This document shows, in pieces, positions 1-8,486 of a DNA stretch of 64,000 nucleotides. This DNA comes from Chthonomonas sp035294505. Its GTDB lineage: Bacteria; Armatimonadota; Chthonomonadetes; Chthonomonadales; Chthonomonadaceae. The stretch lies in assembly GCF_035294505.1 (NCBI RefSeq), contig NZ_DATGKU010000154.1, forward strand, positions 11,252 to 75,251, given 5' to 3'. The notes under the pieces were generated by a model. The model was given only the letters and a program-made list of their open reading frames with translations. It made no database searches and was not told where the DNA came from. Made by a program: the position numbers and the translations under genes. The stretch's first letter is position 1; every line of letters begins with the position of its first letter.

Positions 1-298
1 CATTCTACGCGAAAAGTTACACATCAATTTGATCGGGCAAGGATGGATGGAGAGTCGTACGATAAACCGCTCAAATAGACGAAGTCGCAACCTATTTGTA
101 AATCTACCCGTAGATCGGCGATTCTGTCAAGGAGGGAGTTGGTGGAAACCGTTCTTATCGGCAAACGTCTTTAATAGAAGGAGGATTTGCCGGTTTCTGG
201 CAAGAACTCTTCTGTGTCTTGAGAATAGAGCAGGCTATTTAGCCGTATACTTTCCTATCGAGGCACTGTTTTCATCTAAGGGGAGGAGATAGGGCATT
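1..298. other. Leader region without a convincing gene
   Basis: No open frame here has both a ribosome binding site and a recognisable product. An 87-codon frame at 29-292 has unlikely composition (rich in Arg, Asn and Phe) and I do not accept it. The region holds a purine-rich ribosome binding site just before the gene at 299, and a possible promoter on the opposite strand, listed separately. Confidence 0.5.
101..130 (-). promoter_or_regulatory. Possible sigma-70 promoter pointing left out of the window
   Basis: On the minus strand TTGACA (125-130) is followed after 18 bases by TAGATT (101-106, 4 of 6 to the -10 consensus). It would drive a gene lying left of position 1 and make this a divergent promoter region with the operon starting at 299. 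Only the -35 match is strong. Confidence 0.35.
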
Positions 299-1018
299 AT
301 GGCTCGATGGAGCGAACGCGGAGGTCAGAATGGGAGAAAGCTGGGGTCGTTCCAGCCTTCTGAAATGATCGCCGCCGTGGCGGCGCTCGCGCTTATTATG
401 GGGCTGGTAGGAGCTGGCGCCTATATGTTTTCTCATGCCCGTTCGAGCAAGAGCGTGGACTTACTGGTAGGGGCCGATGTGACGGGCAGCGTGCACATGC
501 ATTCGCGCAAACAGATGTTCGGTGTGCTGGATGAAACGGTGGCCGAGGTGCTGCCGCAGGGATCGCATGTGGAGATATGGTCGTTTGATGTGAATGCGCA
601 TAAGTTTGCCGATCTTGTGCCGGTGCGGCCGGAAGACCTCTGGCCGACGGAGGACGAGGTGATGGCGTTGCACCCAACGAGTTGGGGCACGTTTCCGGCG
701 GTAGCGTTTAAGGAGATGGAGCGCGAGGCGAGCGCCGATCAGGCGCAGGGTGAGCCAACCGCCATTTTAATGCTGACCGATGGTGAGGACGAAAACCCCA
801 GCACGACCGTTGAGGAGGCCAAAAAGCTGGCTCAGATAGGCTCTTTGAAGGCGGTATGGTTTTGTGGGGTAACTTCGCGCAACGGCTTTCGCTCTGAACT
901 TGAAAGAAGGTTGGTACCGATCTTTGGCAATAGATTGATCGTGACCGGGCGCCAGGATGCTGCGGAGGGCTTACAGCGCTTGCGTCAACTGATAGCGTCC
1001 CCCAATGGGGAGAAATAG
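299..1018 (+). CDS. Membrane-anchored von Willebrand A-type protein
   Basis: The 239-residue protein has one transmembrane segment (about residues 23-44) followed by a vWA-like domain. A metal-site (MIDAS) signature D-x-T-x-S lies at residues 60-64 (DVTGS) and the second loop TDGED at 160-164, so it probably binds a divalent cation and a protein partner outside the membrane. The start has GGAGG upstream. It is the first gene of a tight three-gene operon: 12 bases separate it from the coiled-coil protein at 1031, which abuts the YfaP-type protein at 2567. The fold is well supported; the function is unknown. Confidence 0.8.
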   Translation: MARWSERGGQNGRKLGSFQPSEMIAAVAALALIMGLVGAGAYMFSHARSSKSVDLLVGADVTGSVHMHSRKQMFGVLDETVAEVLPQGSHVEIWSFDVNAHKFADLVPVRPEDLWPTEDEVMALHPTSWGTFPAVAFKEMEREASADQAQGEPTAILMLTDGEDENPSTTVEEAKKLAQIGSLKAVWFCGVTSRNGFRSELERRLVPIFGNRLIVTGRQDAAEGLQRLRQLIASPNGEK

Positions 1019-1030
1019 TGAGGGAAAGCG

Positions 1031-2566
1031 ATGGACGATCCGGATGTGGTTTCGGGGCTAGAAAGAGAGGGACGTGCGGTTGTAAATGGGCGTGTTGAAG
1101 AGCCTTCCTCTGTTGCGGCAAAGGGAGAATCGAAGGCGGCGAAGCGTGCTCTCTTTTGGCCTAGCGGTTTTGCCGGTGACATGGTTTGGCACGTGCCGCC
1201 TATCGGTCTCTCGGCAGAGGAGAGAGCGCGCCAAGAGGCCTTGCTGAACCAGCTTGAGGGGCACTTCCGCGATTTTCCCCGCAGGTTTTGGCTGCTGCGT
1301 TGGAACTATTGGACTCGCGCTGTGGCGGCCACCGAGGAGCAGCTTGCGGTAGAGGACGAGGTGCAGGAGCTGCTGGAGCAGCTGAAGGCTGAAAACACCA
1401 AGGAGCAAGAGCGGCTGGAGAGGCAGATCGAGCTGCTGCGTGAACAGGAAACAGAGCTAAAAATGGAGCTTCTCCAAGAGCGACGCCGTTTTGCCGAGAG
1501 CGTGGGGCAGGCCGGCCTGCGTCTGCCGGACGGGTTGCTGAAGCGGGAGGTGGCCTCGCGGGACGGGGAGCAGCGCCCTAGCGCGGCCGTTGAACCGCGC
1601 AAGGTGATCGAAGCCCTTGAAGAGATACCCGACCTCGACGAGATAGCGGGCGAGCACGGTGTGAGGCCGGAAGAGCAGAAGGGCTTTTTTGCCCTTCTGC
1701 TCAACCTGTTTATGCAGATATTGGCGCCGTTGGTGGCCGGCCTTCTGTTGGCCCTCTGTTTGGGGACGTTGGTGGGGTTGCTGGACTTGGATACGCTGCT
1801 GAGGGCCGATGGGCTGCCGCGTTTGGGAGTGGCTGCCGCACTGGGTTTCGTGATAGTGTATCTCATGGGAGAGATATACCATGCGGTGGTGGGCATGTTG
1901 AGCCGAAGCCTTGAGACTAACGATTCCGCCGTGAAGGTGCCGCGCTTACGGGAGCAGACCACCATTGCCGTTCTCTGCTTGATGGGGGCTTTGGTGTTGG
2001 GGTTGGCCGAAGTGACGGCGGAAGGGATGGGGCTGCGCATGTTGCATCATCAGCAGATACTGCGTGAAGAGCGTGTGCAAGAGATGCGTTCTAATCAAGA
2101 CCATGAGATGCCTCTGCCGGTCTACATGTTGATAGGGCTTCTCATCAGCGGCCCCTATTTGCTTTATAAAAGCACAAAGGGTTGGTCGGAAGTCGAAGAC
2201 CAGATGCGACGCGCCTGGCTGAGGCATAGGCAAAGGGCGGTGATGGAAGCGCGCGCTAAAGACCCGGCCGTTCAGGAGCTTCTGCAACATGCCTACAGCT
2301 TGGAGGGCATGGAGAAAACCCTGCAGGAGTTGAAGGCGGAGTTGGCCGACATGGAGCAGAGACGCCTGAGTTTAAGTATGCCGACCTTGCCGGATGTGGT
2401 GCGTGAGCGACGACAGGCCGCAAGGGCTGCCGCCGTAGGCGAGGCGAATAGACTGCAGCAGGCGCTCGAAAACCTGATAGAAGCGACGGAACCGCTACCG
2501 GCAAAGCCGGAGATCACGAAATCGGTGCCGACCGCACGGAACGGTTTTTTGGCGGGACGATGGTAA
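1031..2566 (+). CDS. Coiled-coil multi-pass membrane protein of unknown function
   Basis: Not recognised as a named family. The 511 residues show a long Glu/Gln/Leu/Arg-rich coiled coil at about 100-155, four probable transmembrane segments (about 219-250, 264-290, 310-328, 362-379) and a second helical, Glu/Arg-rich stretch at about 400-490. It is the middle gene of the operon with the vWA protein (299-1018) and ends one base before the next gene, so the products are probably made together and may form one membrane complex. The coiled coils suggest a scaffold; that role is inference. Confidence 0.75.
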   Translation: MDDPDVVSGLEREGRAVVNGRVEEPSSVAAKGESKAAKRALFWPSGFAGDMVWHVPPIGLSAEERARQEALLNQLEGHFRDFPRRFWLLRWNYWTRAVAATEEQLAVEDEVQELLEQLKAENTKEQERLERQIELLREQETELKMELLQERRRFAESVGQAGLRLPDGLLKREVASRDGEQRPSAAVEPRKVIEALEEIPDLDEIAGEHGVRPEEQKGFFALLLNLFMQILAPLVAGLLLALCLGTLVGLLDLDTLLRADGLPRLGVAAALGFVIVYLMGEIYHAVVGMLSRSLETNDSAVKVPRLREQTTIAVLCLMGALVLGLAEVTAEGMGLRMLHHQQILREERVQEMRSNQDHEMPLPVYMLIGLLISGPYLLYKSTKGWSEVEDQMRRAWLRHRQRAVMEARAKDPAVQELLQHAYSLEGMEKTLQELKAELADMEQRRLSLSMPTLPDVVRERRQAARAAAVGEANRLQQALENLIEATEPLPAKPEITKSVPTARNGFLAGRW

Positions 2567-3778
2567 ATGTGGCGATTTCGAGTGCTTTTTGCCCTGATAG
2601 GTGGGACGGTCTGTTTGCTTACCGCTTTGCTCCTTGAAGGGGTGATGCAGACCAGGCCGGTTGCCGACCTGCTTGCCGGCAACATGTGGCCGCTGCTTAT
2701 CTATCGCAGCGATATTTCACGCCGGGTGGAGCAGGCCGGAGGGCAGAGCGGTGAGGTGCAGATATCGCTGGCTTGGAACAATCGCAACGATCTAGACCTT
2801 TGGTGCATAGACCCGTCCGGCGTGAAAATATGGTTTATGCATCGGCGTTCCCCAACGGGTGGGCAGCTCGATGTGGATGCCAACGCGAGCATCGAACATC
2901 TTACCTCTACTCCGGTCGAAAACATCTTTTGGCCCTACGGAGAGGCTCCCTTAGGAACTTACCGTGTCTTCGTGCACTACTATGCCAACCATGGTGACCC
3001 CGACCCAACCGTCTTTCACTGTCGGGTGATGGTGCATGGCAGCATAAAGCAGTACCAGGGAAGCCTTTGGCCCCACCAAACGGTGGAGGTAACCGATTTT
3101 ACGGTGACGCCCGCCACCACGACCCCACTAACGACGCTCTCCAATTTTCTTCTGAAGGAGTTCCTCATCGTTGCTCTGTGGGTTGGGTTTGTTGTGGGTT
3201 TCATGGCGTTGGCGTTTCTTGGTGGCTTGTGGTGGGTCTATCGGCGGCATGGCGTGCCGTTTCGTTTTACGGCAAAAGAGTTTCTATTAAGAGCGGGGCG
3301 TATGGCCGGGTGGGGCTTTCTGGCCGGAGGCTGTGGGCAGCTGGTCTTCCATCTGTTGTTGTGGGGCGGCGTGCGCGGAGGTTTGGGAATGCCGCCGCTT
3401 TGGGAAAACTTCAGTCGTTTCCTTGGTTGGTTGGTGGTAGGGCTGGTGGTCGGAGCGAAATGCGCCCGATGGATTCCGCACTTTCCTCAACGGGCTACGC
3501 GCAATGCGGGGGGGCTGGCTGGACTGCTGGCCGCCTGGTGTCTGAATGACGCTCTCAGAGTTGGAAGCGATTCGATGGGGCGCCTGCTGGCGGCGACGTT
3601 TGTAGGAACGCTTATCGGATGGATGATCCTCCTCGTTTTTGAAGAGGAGACGGTGCCGGAGGAACCTGTACTGGAAGTTGTATTGCCCGTTTTGGAGCCG
3701 ATGCGCCTGCGCCCTCAGCGTGCGCGTGGTGTGGGGGTGGTGCGTACGGTTCCTCCTAACATGAAAGCGCCTCGTTAG
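2567..3778 (+). CDS. YfaP/DUF2135-type domain membrane protein
   Basis: The 403-residue protein has an N-terminal membrane segment (about 5-27), an extracytoplasmic domain (about 65-160) and further membrane segments from about 197 onward. The soluble domain carries the pattern I recognise from DUF2135/YfaP: a Trp-Asn..DLDL strand (70-78), a TGGQLD turn (97-102), then P-x-EN-I-x-W (116-122) and a G-x-Y-x-V-x-V strand. This beta-sandwich family often sits with vWA proteins, as here. Its start abuts the preceding stop. Its TAG stop overlaps by two bases the TAA of the convergent gene (3775-4542). Substrate and role are unknown. Confidence 0.75.
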   Translation: MWRFRVLFALIGGTVCLLTALLLEGVMQTRPVADLLAGNMWPLLIYRSDISRRVEQAGGQSGEVQISLAWNNRNDLDLWCIDPSGVKIWFMHRRSPTGGQLDVDANASIEHLTSTPVENIFWPYGEAPLGTYRVFVHYYANHGDPDPTVFHCRVMVHGSIKQYQGSLWPHQTVEVTDFTVTPATTTPLTTLSNFLLKEFLIVALWVGFVVGFMALAFLGGLWWVYRRHGVPFRFTAKEFLLRAGRMAGWGFLAGGCGQLVFHLLLWGGVRGGLGMPPLWENFSRFLGWLVVGLVVGAKCARWIPHFPQRATRNAGGLAGLLAAWCLNDALRVGSDSMGRLLAATFVGTLIGWMILLVFEEETVPEEPVLEVVLPVLEPMRLRPQRARGVGVVRTVPPNMKAPR

Positions 3779-4542
3779 GCCGCCTTCGGGTCGTGGACAA
3801 CCGCGTAGTTCCCGATGGCTTTATGCAGCTGTTCGGGATGATGCAGGAGCCGATCAAGCACATCGCGCACGGCAATAAGCCCGTTTGGGCGCGGTGCCAC
3901 CGTGTTGAAAATCCAACGCAACAGCTCGTAGTCCTCCTCGGTTTGGATGCGCAAACGGATTCCCGGCAGCCGCAAACTGAGGGGAGCCGGCAGAATAGCG
4001 CAGTCGAACAGCTCGCGATGGCGCCACAGGAAAGCGGTAACCTCCTCTCGATCCTCTCGGCTTCTACAAAAGCTGTCGAGATGGATGAGAGTACGAAGGG
4101 GCATCACCTCGCAGGCGGTGCCTTCCGGCAGACGCCCCACCGTAACGATATCCATATCGGTGTCGAGTTGATAGCGAACCGATGCCCAAAGCATTTTGGG
4201 TTCGAGCAGGGGATCGCAGGCGAACGTGCGCACCACGACATCGGCTTGGAAGACCTTGGCGGCCTGTAGCAGGCGCGACAGCACGTCCTCTTCCGGCCCA
4301 TCGTGGGCGAAGCATGGAATGTTTTGCTTTCGGCAGAGCTGACGTAGCGGACGATTTTCTGGATGAGACGGAATAGCAGCGACGATTTCAGAGACGATCT
4401 CTGAGGCACGAATACGCCGTATGGTCTGCTCAATAAGGGTGGAGTCACCTAAGGATAGTAGCGGTTTGCCGGGCAACCGGCAACTTCCCATGCGTGCTTG
4501 CACAATGGCAAGCACACGGGGATAGGGGTTTGTTTCTTCCAT
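3775..4542 (-). CDS. SpsF-like cytidylyltransferase family protein
   Basis: The 255 residues begin with the nucleotidyltransferase signature of the SpsF/KdsB/NeuA group: a VQARMGS...LPGKPL motif at about 14-28, followed by helices that end in 'VLSRL'. Known members activate sugars as CMP- or similar nucleotides for surface polysaccharides, and SpsF acts in spore-coat or capsule polysaccharide synthesis. The start is preceded by AGAGGAAG at a good distance. No other glycan genes adjoin it, so the sugar cannot be named. It follows rpoN on the same strand after about 96 bases containing a possible hairpin. Confidence 0.75.
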   Translation of the reverse strand: MEETNPYPRVLAIVQARMGSCRLPGKPLLSLGDSTLIEQTIRRIRASEIVSEIVAAIPSHPENRPLRQLCRKQNIPCFAHDGPEEDVLSRLLQAAKVFQADVVVRTFACDPLLEPKMLWASVRYQLDTDMDIVTVGRLPEGTACEVMPLRTLIHLDSFCRSREDREEVTAFLWRHRELFDCAILPAPLSLRLPGIRLRIQTEEDYELLRWIFNTVAPRPNGLIAVRDVLDRLLHHPEQLHKAIGNYAVVHDPKAA

Positions 4543-4567
4543 GAAACTTCCTCTCCAAGAGATGAGA

Positions 4568-4606
4568 AGGCCAAACGTCTTGTAGAGACGTATCGAACCG
4601 TGGCCT
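4568..4606 (-). terminator. Nested hairpin between rpoN and the cytidylyltransferase gene
   Basis: AGGCCA (4568-4573) pairs with TGGCCT (4601-4606), and inside it ACGTCT (4575-4580) pairs with AGACGT (4586-4591). No T-run follows on either strand, so it may be a weak terminator, a processing site or chance. Confidence 0.3.
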
Positions 4607-4638
4607 GTACAAATTATCGGCTTGAGAGAGGAAAAAGG

Positions 4639-6027
4639 TCAGTTGTAGCGCCGGCGCAGATGAGAGGGAAGGATGCGGCACTGCTCTCGGTACTTTACCA
4701 CGGTTCGGCGTGCCACATCGAAGCCCATGGCGCAGAGCTTCTCGGTTAGCTCGAGGTCGGTTAATGGTGCTTTTGGGTCTTCCTCGGTGATGAGTTGTTG
4801 GAGGGCGGTTTTAACCACGAGGGAGTAGTCGAAGAAGATATTAAAAGGATGGATTTCGAGATTAGGCAGACGCACGTACTTGTTGAATGTGGCGCGACTG
4901 ACCACAGAGGGATGCACACCCAGTTTTTCAGCTATCGTGTTACGGGTGAGAGGGCGCAGAAACTGAACCTGTCCGGTCTCAATGAAAGCGGTTTGGCACA
5001 GGATAAGCTCTCGGGTAATGGCACGCAAGATTTTATGGCAGTTGCGCAGGCTCTCTATAAAGAGGTTGGCTCTTCGAACGTATTCACGCACCTGGTTTAT
5101 CGGTTCCGATACGATTCGTTCTCCTTGATGCTTCTCATACGCCTCTTGCCAGACCGGGCTAATGCGAAGGTTTTCTGGGGCGTAGCCGGCGATCTCGATT
5201 TGAAAACCGGTTTCCGTTCGATGGATGAGCACATCCGGTCGGATGACCGCTTCACCGAAAGGCCGGCTCCAAAGCGTACCAAAGCGGGCTGCGGGGTAGG
5301 GAGTAAGGCGGTTGGTAATGAAATCTACAGCGGCTTGCACCGTTTTGCGTGGAAGAAGCAGGCGGCGGCAGATGCGCTGATGATGGTGACTCACGAACTC
5401 TTCAAAGCATTCACTGAGGATGCGATAGGCGGTTTGTGTTGTCTCCCAAGCGGGTGTATTGGGCGGAATGTCGGGCAGAATATGTTTTATCTGAAGGAGC
5501 AGGCACTCTTGGAGGGTTCGTGCGGCAATGCCCGGTGGGTCTAGGGTTTGGAGCTGGGTTAAGACCTTTTCAACCGTGCTTTTGGAGACTTTTAGGTCAT
5601 GGGCAATGCTTTCTATCGGCTCGGTCAGCAGGCCGTTATCGTCAATGTTGCCGATAATATAGTCGGCCACGGCCTGTTCTTTGGGAGAGAGCGGAAGCAG
5701 ATGCAACTGGTTGGTGAGATGGTCGCGTAGTTCGATGGGGGCTTGATGGCTCGCGAGAGAGTTTTCGGAATCTTGCAGCGAGAGAAAGGGGTCTACGCGT
5801 TCTTTCGGGTCAGGGCGGTTAACCTCCTCGGTGTAAGGCCTATCCTCTTCGCTGCCGGTAGGTTCGAGATATTCCGTAAGTTCGAGTGCAGGGTTTTCCA
5901 ACAGCTCGTTCTCAACGCTTAGCAGCCGCTCTTGCACATTAAGCTGCAGAAGTCTTTGTGTAAGAAAGACTTTTGGATCGAGCTTTTGGGCTTGAACCTG
6001 CTTTTGTTCGTTCTGCAAAAACGCCAT
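4639..6027 (-). CDS. rpoN: RNA polymerase sigma-54 factor
   Basis: Sigma-54 directs RNA polymerase to -24/-12 promoters and needs AAA+ activators. All three family parts are visible in the 462 residues: the Gln/Leu-rich region I at the N terminus (repeated LxxxQRLLQLN pattern), the core-binding region with acidic linker (about 55-100), and the C-terminal DNA-binding part ending in the RpoN box ARRTVVKYRE (439-448; the usual consensus is ARRTVAKYRE). The start has AGAGAGG six bases upstream. A near-consensus sigma-70 promoter lies about 120 bases upstream. No sigma-54 activator gene is in the window. Confidence 0.97.
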   Translation of the reverse strand: MAFLQNEQKQVQAQKLDPKVFLTQRLLQLNVQERLLSVENELLENPALELTEYLEPTGSEEDRPYTEEVNRPDPKERVDPFLSLQDSENSLASHQAPIELRDHLTNQLHLLPLSPKEQAVADYIIGNIDDNGLLTEPIESIAHDLKVSKSTVEKVLTQLQTLDPPGIAARTLQECLLLQIKHILPDIPPNTPAWETTQTAYRILSECFEEFVSHHHQRICRRLLLPRKTVQAAVDFITNRLTPYPAARFGTLWSRPFGEAVIRPDVLIHRTETGFQIEIAGYAPENLRISPVWQEAYEKHQGERIVSEPINQVREYVRRANLFIESLRNCHKILRAITRELILCQTAFIETGQVQFLRPLTRNTIAEKLGVHPSVVSRATFNKYVRLPNLEIHPFNIFFDYSLVVKTALQQLITEEDPKAPLTDLELTEKLCAMGFDVARRTVVKYREQCRILPSHLRRRYN

Positions 6028-6151
6028 AGCGAGCCTCTCTTCTCCTTTTGGGCAGCTCGGACAGGCAAAAGAAATTACGATGAATTATCGGACATAGGTA
6101 AGTACGACTTCAGCGCGTGAACGTTTCGATAGTGTTGATGAAACCCCTATG

Positions 6152-6180
6152 ATTATAGCGCTATGTCGAAAAAATGTAAA
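6152..6180 (-). promoter_or_regulatory. Sigma-70 promoter of rpoN
   Basis: On the minus strand TTTACA (6175-6180) and TATAAT (6152-6157) are separated by exactly 17 bases. Transcription would start near 6145, giving a leader of about 118 bases before the rpoN start at 6027. Confidence 0.75.
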
Positions 6181-6204
6181 GCGGCCTGTTTTGGCGGAAT
6201 GAAG

Positions 6205-6245
6205 ACCCGCTCTCCTCATTGGGGTGGTTCTCTTGGAGAGCGGGT
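6205..6245 (-). terminator. Hairpin after the radical SAM gene
   Basis: An 11-base perfect inverted repeat, ACCCGCTCTCC (6205-6215) with GGAGAGCGGGT (6235-6245), begins five bases after the stop of the radical SAM gene. The loop is 19 bases and the T-tract weak, so it may slow or process transcripts rather than act as a classic terminator. Confidence 0.5.
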
Positions 6246-6249
6246 GCCG

Positions 6250-8244
6250 CTATCGCGTTGTTAGAGGAATGATGGGCAGGGCGTTAGGCACAAACGCGCG
6301 ATTCTCTCGCTTGGCCTTGCTGCTTTCGATGTAAGACCTGTCGCAGGCACCACAGAAGGTGCAGGGAGCCGTATGGCAGTCGGCAGTTAGTTGGGCCGAG
6401 CGCGCGCGTTTATCCTCTGCGCGTAGATAGGCCTTGGAGACGCCACAATCAATATGGTCCCACGGCAAGGTCTCCTCATACTCTTTGTGCCGGTTCGCGT
6501 AGAAACGCAGGTCTATGCCGGCATCTGCGAAGGCCTGCTTCCATCGCTCATAGTCGAGATACTCATCCCACGCATCGAACACCTGACCGCGCCGCCAGGC
6601 CAGTTCGATGGCATCGGCCACACGGCGGTCTCCTAAGGAGAGCACGGCCTCAAGCTGTGCGCTTGCCGCCTCATTGGGACGATAGGAGATGGCTCGGTCT
6701 TTCAGAGAGCGCTTCAGCATGCGCTGTTTTCTATCTATCTCCTCAAGCGAATCTTGCCCATGCCATTGGAATGGAGTAAAGGGTTTGGGCACAAAGGCCG
6801 ACACGCCGATCGTGATGGTCGGGTTCTTCACACCGTTTTTGCGGGCGATCTCGGCGCATTTATGGGCTAGCTCCCCGATGGCTAAAACGTCCTCATCGGT
6901 TTCGGTGGGCAGAGAGATCATGAAATAGAGCTTGATGCGCTGCCAACCGTTTTGGAAGGCCGTCTCGCAGGCGGCGAAGAGGTCTTTTTCGGTAACCCCT
7001 TTGTTCACCACATCGCGCATCCGTTGTGAGCCGGCTTCTGGGGCGAAGGTCAACCCCGTTTTGCGAACCTTATTGATCTCTTGTACCAGCTTCACACAGT
7101 CGCGGTCGGCACGAAGAGAGGGTAGCGAGACGCCCACACGGCTACCGGCATACTTGTCTATCAGCGACTGAACGACCTCTTCCACGCGGCTGTAGTCGGC
7201 GGTGGAGAGAGAGACAAGGGAGATGTCTTCGTGACCGGTGTTCTTCACCAACTCCTCAGCAAGTTGCATCAGCTTTTCCGGGCTTTTTTCGCGCACCGGT
7301 CGGGTGATCATGCCGGCTTGGCAGAATCGGCACCCCCGGGTGCAGCCTCGCATGACCTCCAAAGAGATGCGGTCGTGCACCACCTCGATATAGGGGATGA
7401 TGGGTTTGGTAGGATATTCAAGAGCATCTACATCCTTCACCCATACTCGTTCGATCTTTGCCGGCACATCCGGGCGCAGGCGTCGGGTGGCTAAGAGATG
7501 GGGCATCGTGTCGCCAAGGCGCTCTGCCTCTTCGACCGAGAGGCCTTTGCTTTCAAGGCGCGCCAGTCTGGCCTCTTCGCTCTCGTATTCGGGTTCATAG
7601 AAGCGCGGCACATAGCAGCCCGGAATCTGGGCTAGCTGCACGAGAAGCTCCTCTCTTGAAAGGTGGCGATAACGTTTAAAGCTGTTTACAAGTTGATGAA
7701 GAACCTCTTCTGCCTCTCCGATAACAAAGAGGTCTATAAAGGGGGCCATCGGCTCCGGGTTGAAGGCGCAGTGCCCGCCGGCGATGATAATGGGGTAGGG
7801 TTTGCCGTTGGGTTGGAGCCTATCTCTATCGCGAGAACGCACGGGAATGCCGCCGAGGTCGAGCATGTTAAGCACGTTGGTGTAAGAGAGTTCATAGGAG
7901 AGGGCAAACCCGATGAAGTCGTAGTCGGAGAGGGGCGTGCGGGTCTCCAAAGTGTAAAGAGGCAGTCCGGCCGCGCGCATTTCGCGCTCCATGTCGGGCC
8001 AAGGAGCGTAGACGCGCTCGCAAACACAGTCCTCTCGTTTATTGAGGAGGTGGTAGATTATGCTGCAAGCGAGGTTGCTCATGCCGATTTCGTAGGCGTC
8101 GGGGAAGGCGATGGCAAATTTTACATCAACGGTGCTGTGGTCTTTTACAATGCTGTTTAACTCTCCGCCGGTGTAGCGACCGGGTTTGCTGACAAGCGGT
8201 AAAATATCCTCCAACACGGCATCTATCTGCTCGCGAGTCCACAT
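6250..8244 (-). CDS. B12-binding-type radical SAM protein (TIGR03960-like)
   Basis: The 664-residue product has an N-terminal cobalamin-binding-like Rossmann part and a radical SAM core with the iron-sulfur motif C301-x3-C305-x2-C308 (GCTRGCRFCQAG). A second Cys-rich motif near the C terminus (CTFCGACDRS) could hold another cluster. It matches the long YgiQ/TIGR03960 type of uncharacterised radical SAM proteins, often paired with a DUF2344 gene; no such partner is adjacent. I chose the ATG at 8244 rather than the one ten codons upstream because GGAGGG lies eight bases before it. The reaction is unknown. Confidence 0.88.
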   Translation of the reverse strand: MWTREQIDAVLEDILPLVSKPGRYTGGELNSIVKDHSTVDVKFAIAFPDAYEIGMSNLACSIIYHLLNKREDCVCERVYAPWPDMEREMRAAGLPLYTLETRTPLSDYDFIGFALSYELSYTNVLNMLDLGGIPVRSRDRDRLQPNGKPYPIIIAGGHCAFNPEPMAPFIDLFVIGEAEEVLHQLVNSFKRYRHLSREELLVQLAQIPGCYVPRFYEPEYESEEARLARLESKGLSVEEAERLGDTMPHLLATRRLRPDVPAKIERVWVKDVDALEYPTKPIIPYIEVVHDRISLEVMRGCTRGCRFCQAGMITRPVREKSPEKLMQLAEELVKNTGHEDISLVSLSTADYSRVEEVVQSLIDKYAGSRVGVSLPSLRADRDCVKLVQEINKVRKTGLTFAPEAGSQRMRDVVNKGVTEKDLFAACETAFQNGWQRIKLYFMISLPTETDEDVLAIGELAHKCAEIARKNGVKNPTITIGVSAFVPKPFTPFQWHGQDSLEEIDRKQRMLKRSLKDRAISYRPNEAASAQLEAVLSLGDRRVADAIELAWRRGQVFDAWDEYLDYERWKQAFADAGIDLRFYANRHKEYEETLPWDHIDCGVSKAYLRAEDKRARSAQLTADCHTAPCTFCGACDRSYIESSKAKRENRAFVPNALPIIPLTTR

Positions 8245-8354
8245 CGTCAAAATCCCTCCTGCGCTCCCAATCATTCTACAGGATGGTTTTAGTATACTAC
8301 GCAGTTCGCTGATTGTGCCACTCCGCCCGGTCTTCGGCAGTGGGTGACCATGGC

Positions 8355-8370
8355 GCCGGTACGTACCGGC
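8355..8370. repeat. 16-bp perfect palindrome
   Basis: GCCGGTACGTACCGGC lies in the spacer between the radical SAM gene and the outer-membrane protein gene. Related half-sites (AGCCGGTACC near 8396, ACGTACGGCACC near 8414) follow within 50 bases. It could be an operator for a dimeric regulator upstream of the radical SAM gene, or part of a palindromic element. Confidence 0.4.
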
Positions 8371-8438
8371 TTACGGCGCTGAGGCGTCCAGATAGAGCCG
8401 GTACCACTTCAAAACGTACGGCACCACGGAAAGAGGGA

Positions 8439-8470
8439 CCCCCTTGGCCCCCTTTGGGAGCCAAGGAGGG
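8439..8470 (-). terminator. Hairpin downstream of the outer-membrane protein gene
   Basis: CCCCCTTGGC (8439-8448) pairs with GCCAAGGAGGG (8460-8470), with further CCC/GGG pairing inside, 16 bases after the stop at 8487. The downstream tract is CCCTCTTT, so a rho-independent terminator is plausible but not ideal. Confidence 0.5.
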
Positions 8471-8486
8471 TTGAATGCTCTCGATG

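Noticed and set aside
29..292. 87-residue frame at the window start
   Set aside because: Unlikely composition, no ribosome binding site, no family resemblance.
4795..5544. 249-residue plus-strand frame opposite rpoN
   Set aside because: A shadow frame; the minus strand clearly encodes sigma-54 with all family motifs.
7663..8160. 165-residue plus-strand frame opposite the radical SAM gene
   Set aside because: It is antisense to conserved codons of the radical SAM protein and shows no independent support.
8281..8310. Promoter for the radical SAM gene with TATACT on the minus strand
   Set aside because: No -35 element at the right distance, and no sigma-54 type GG-GC pair either.
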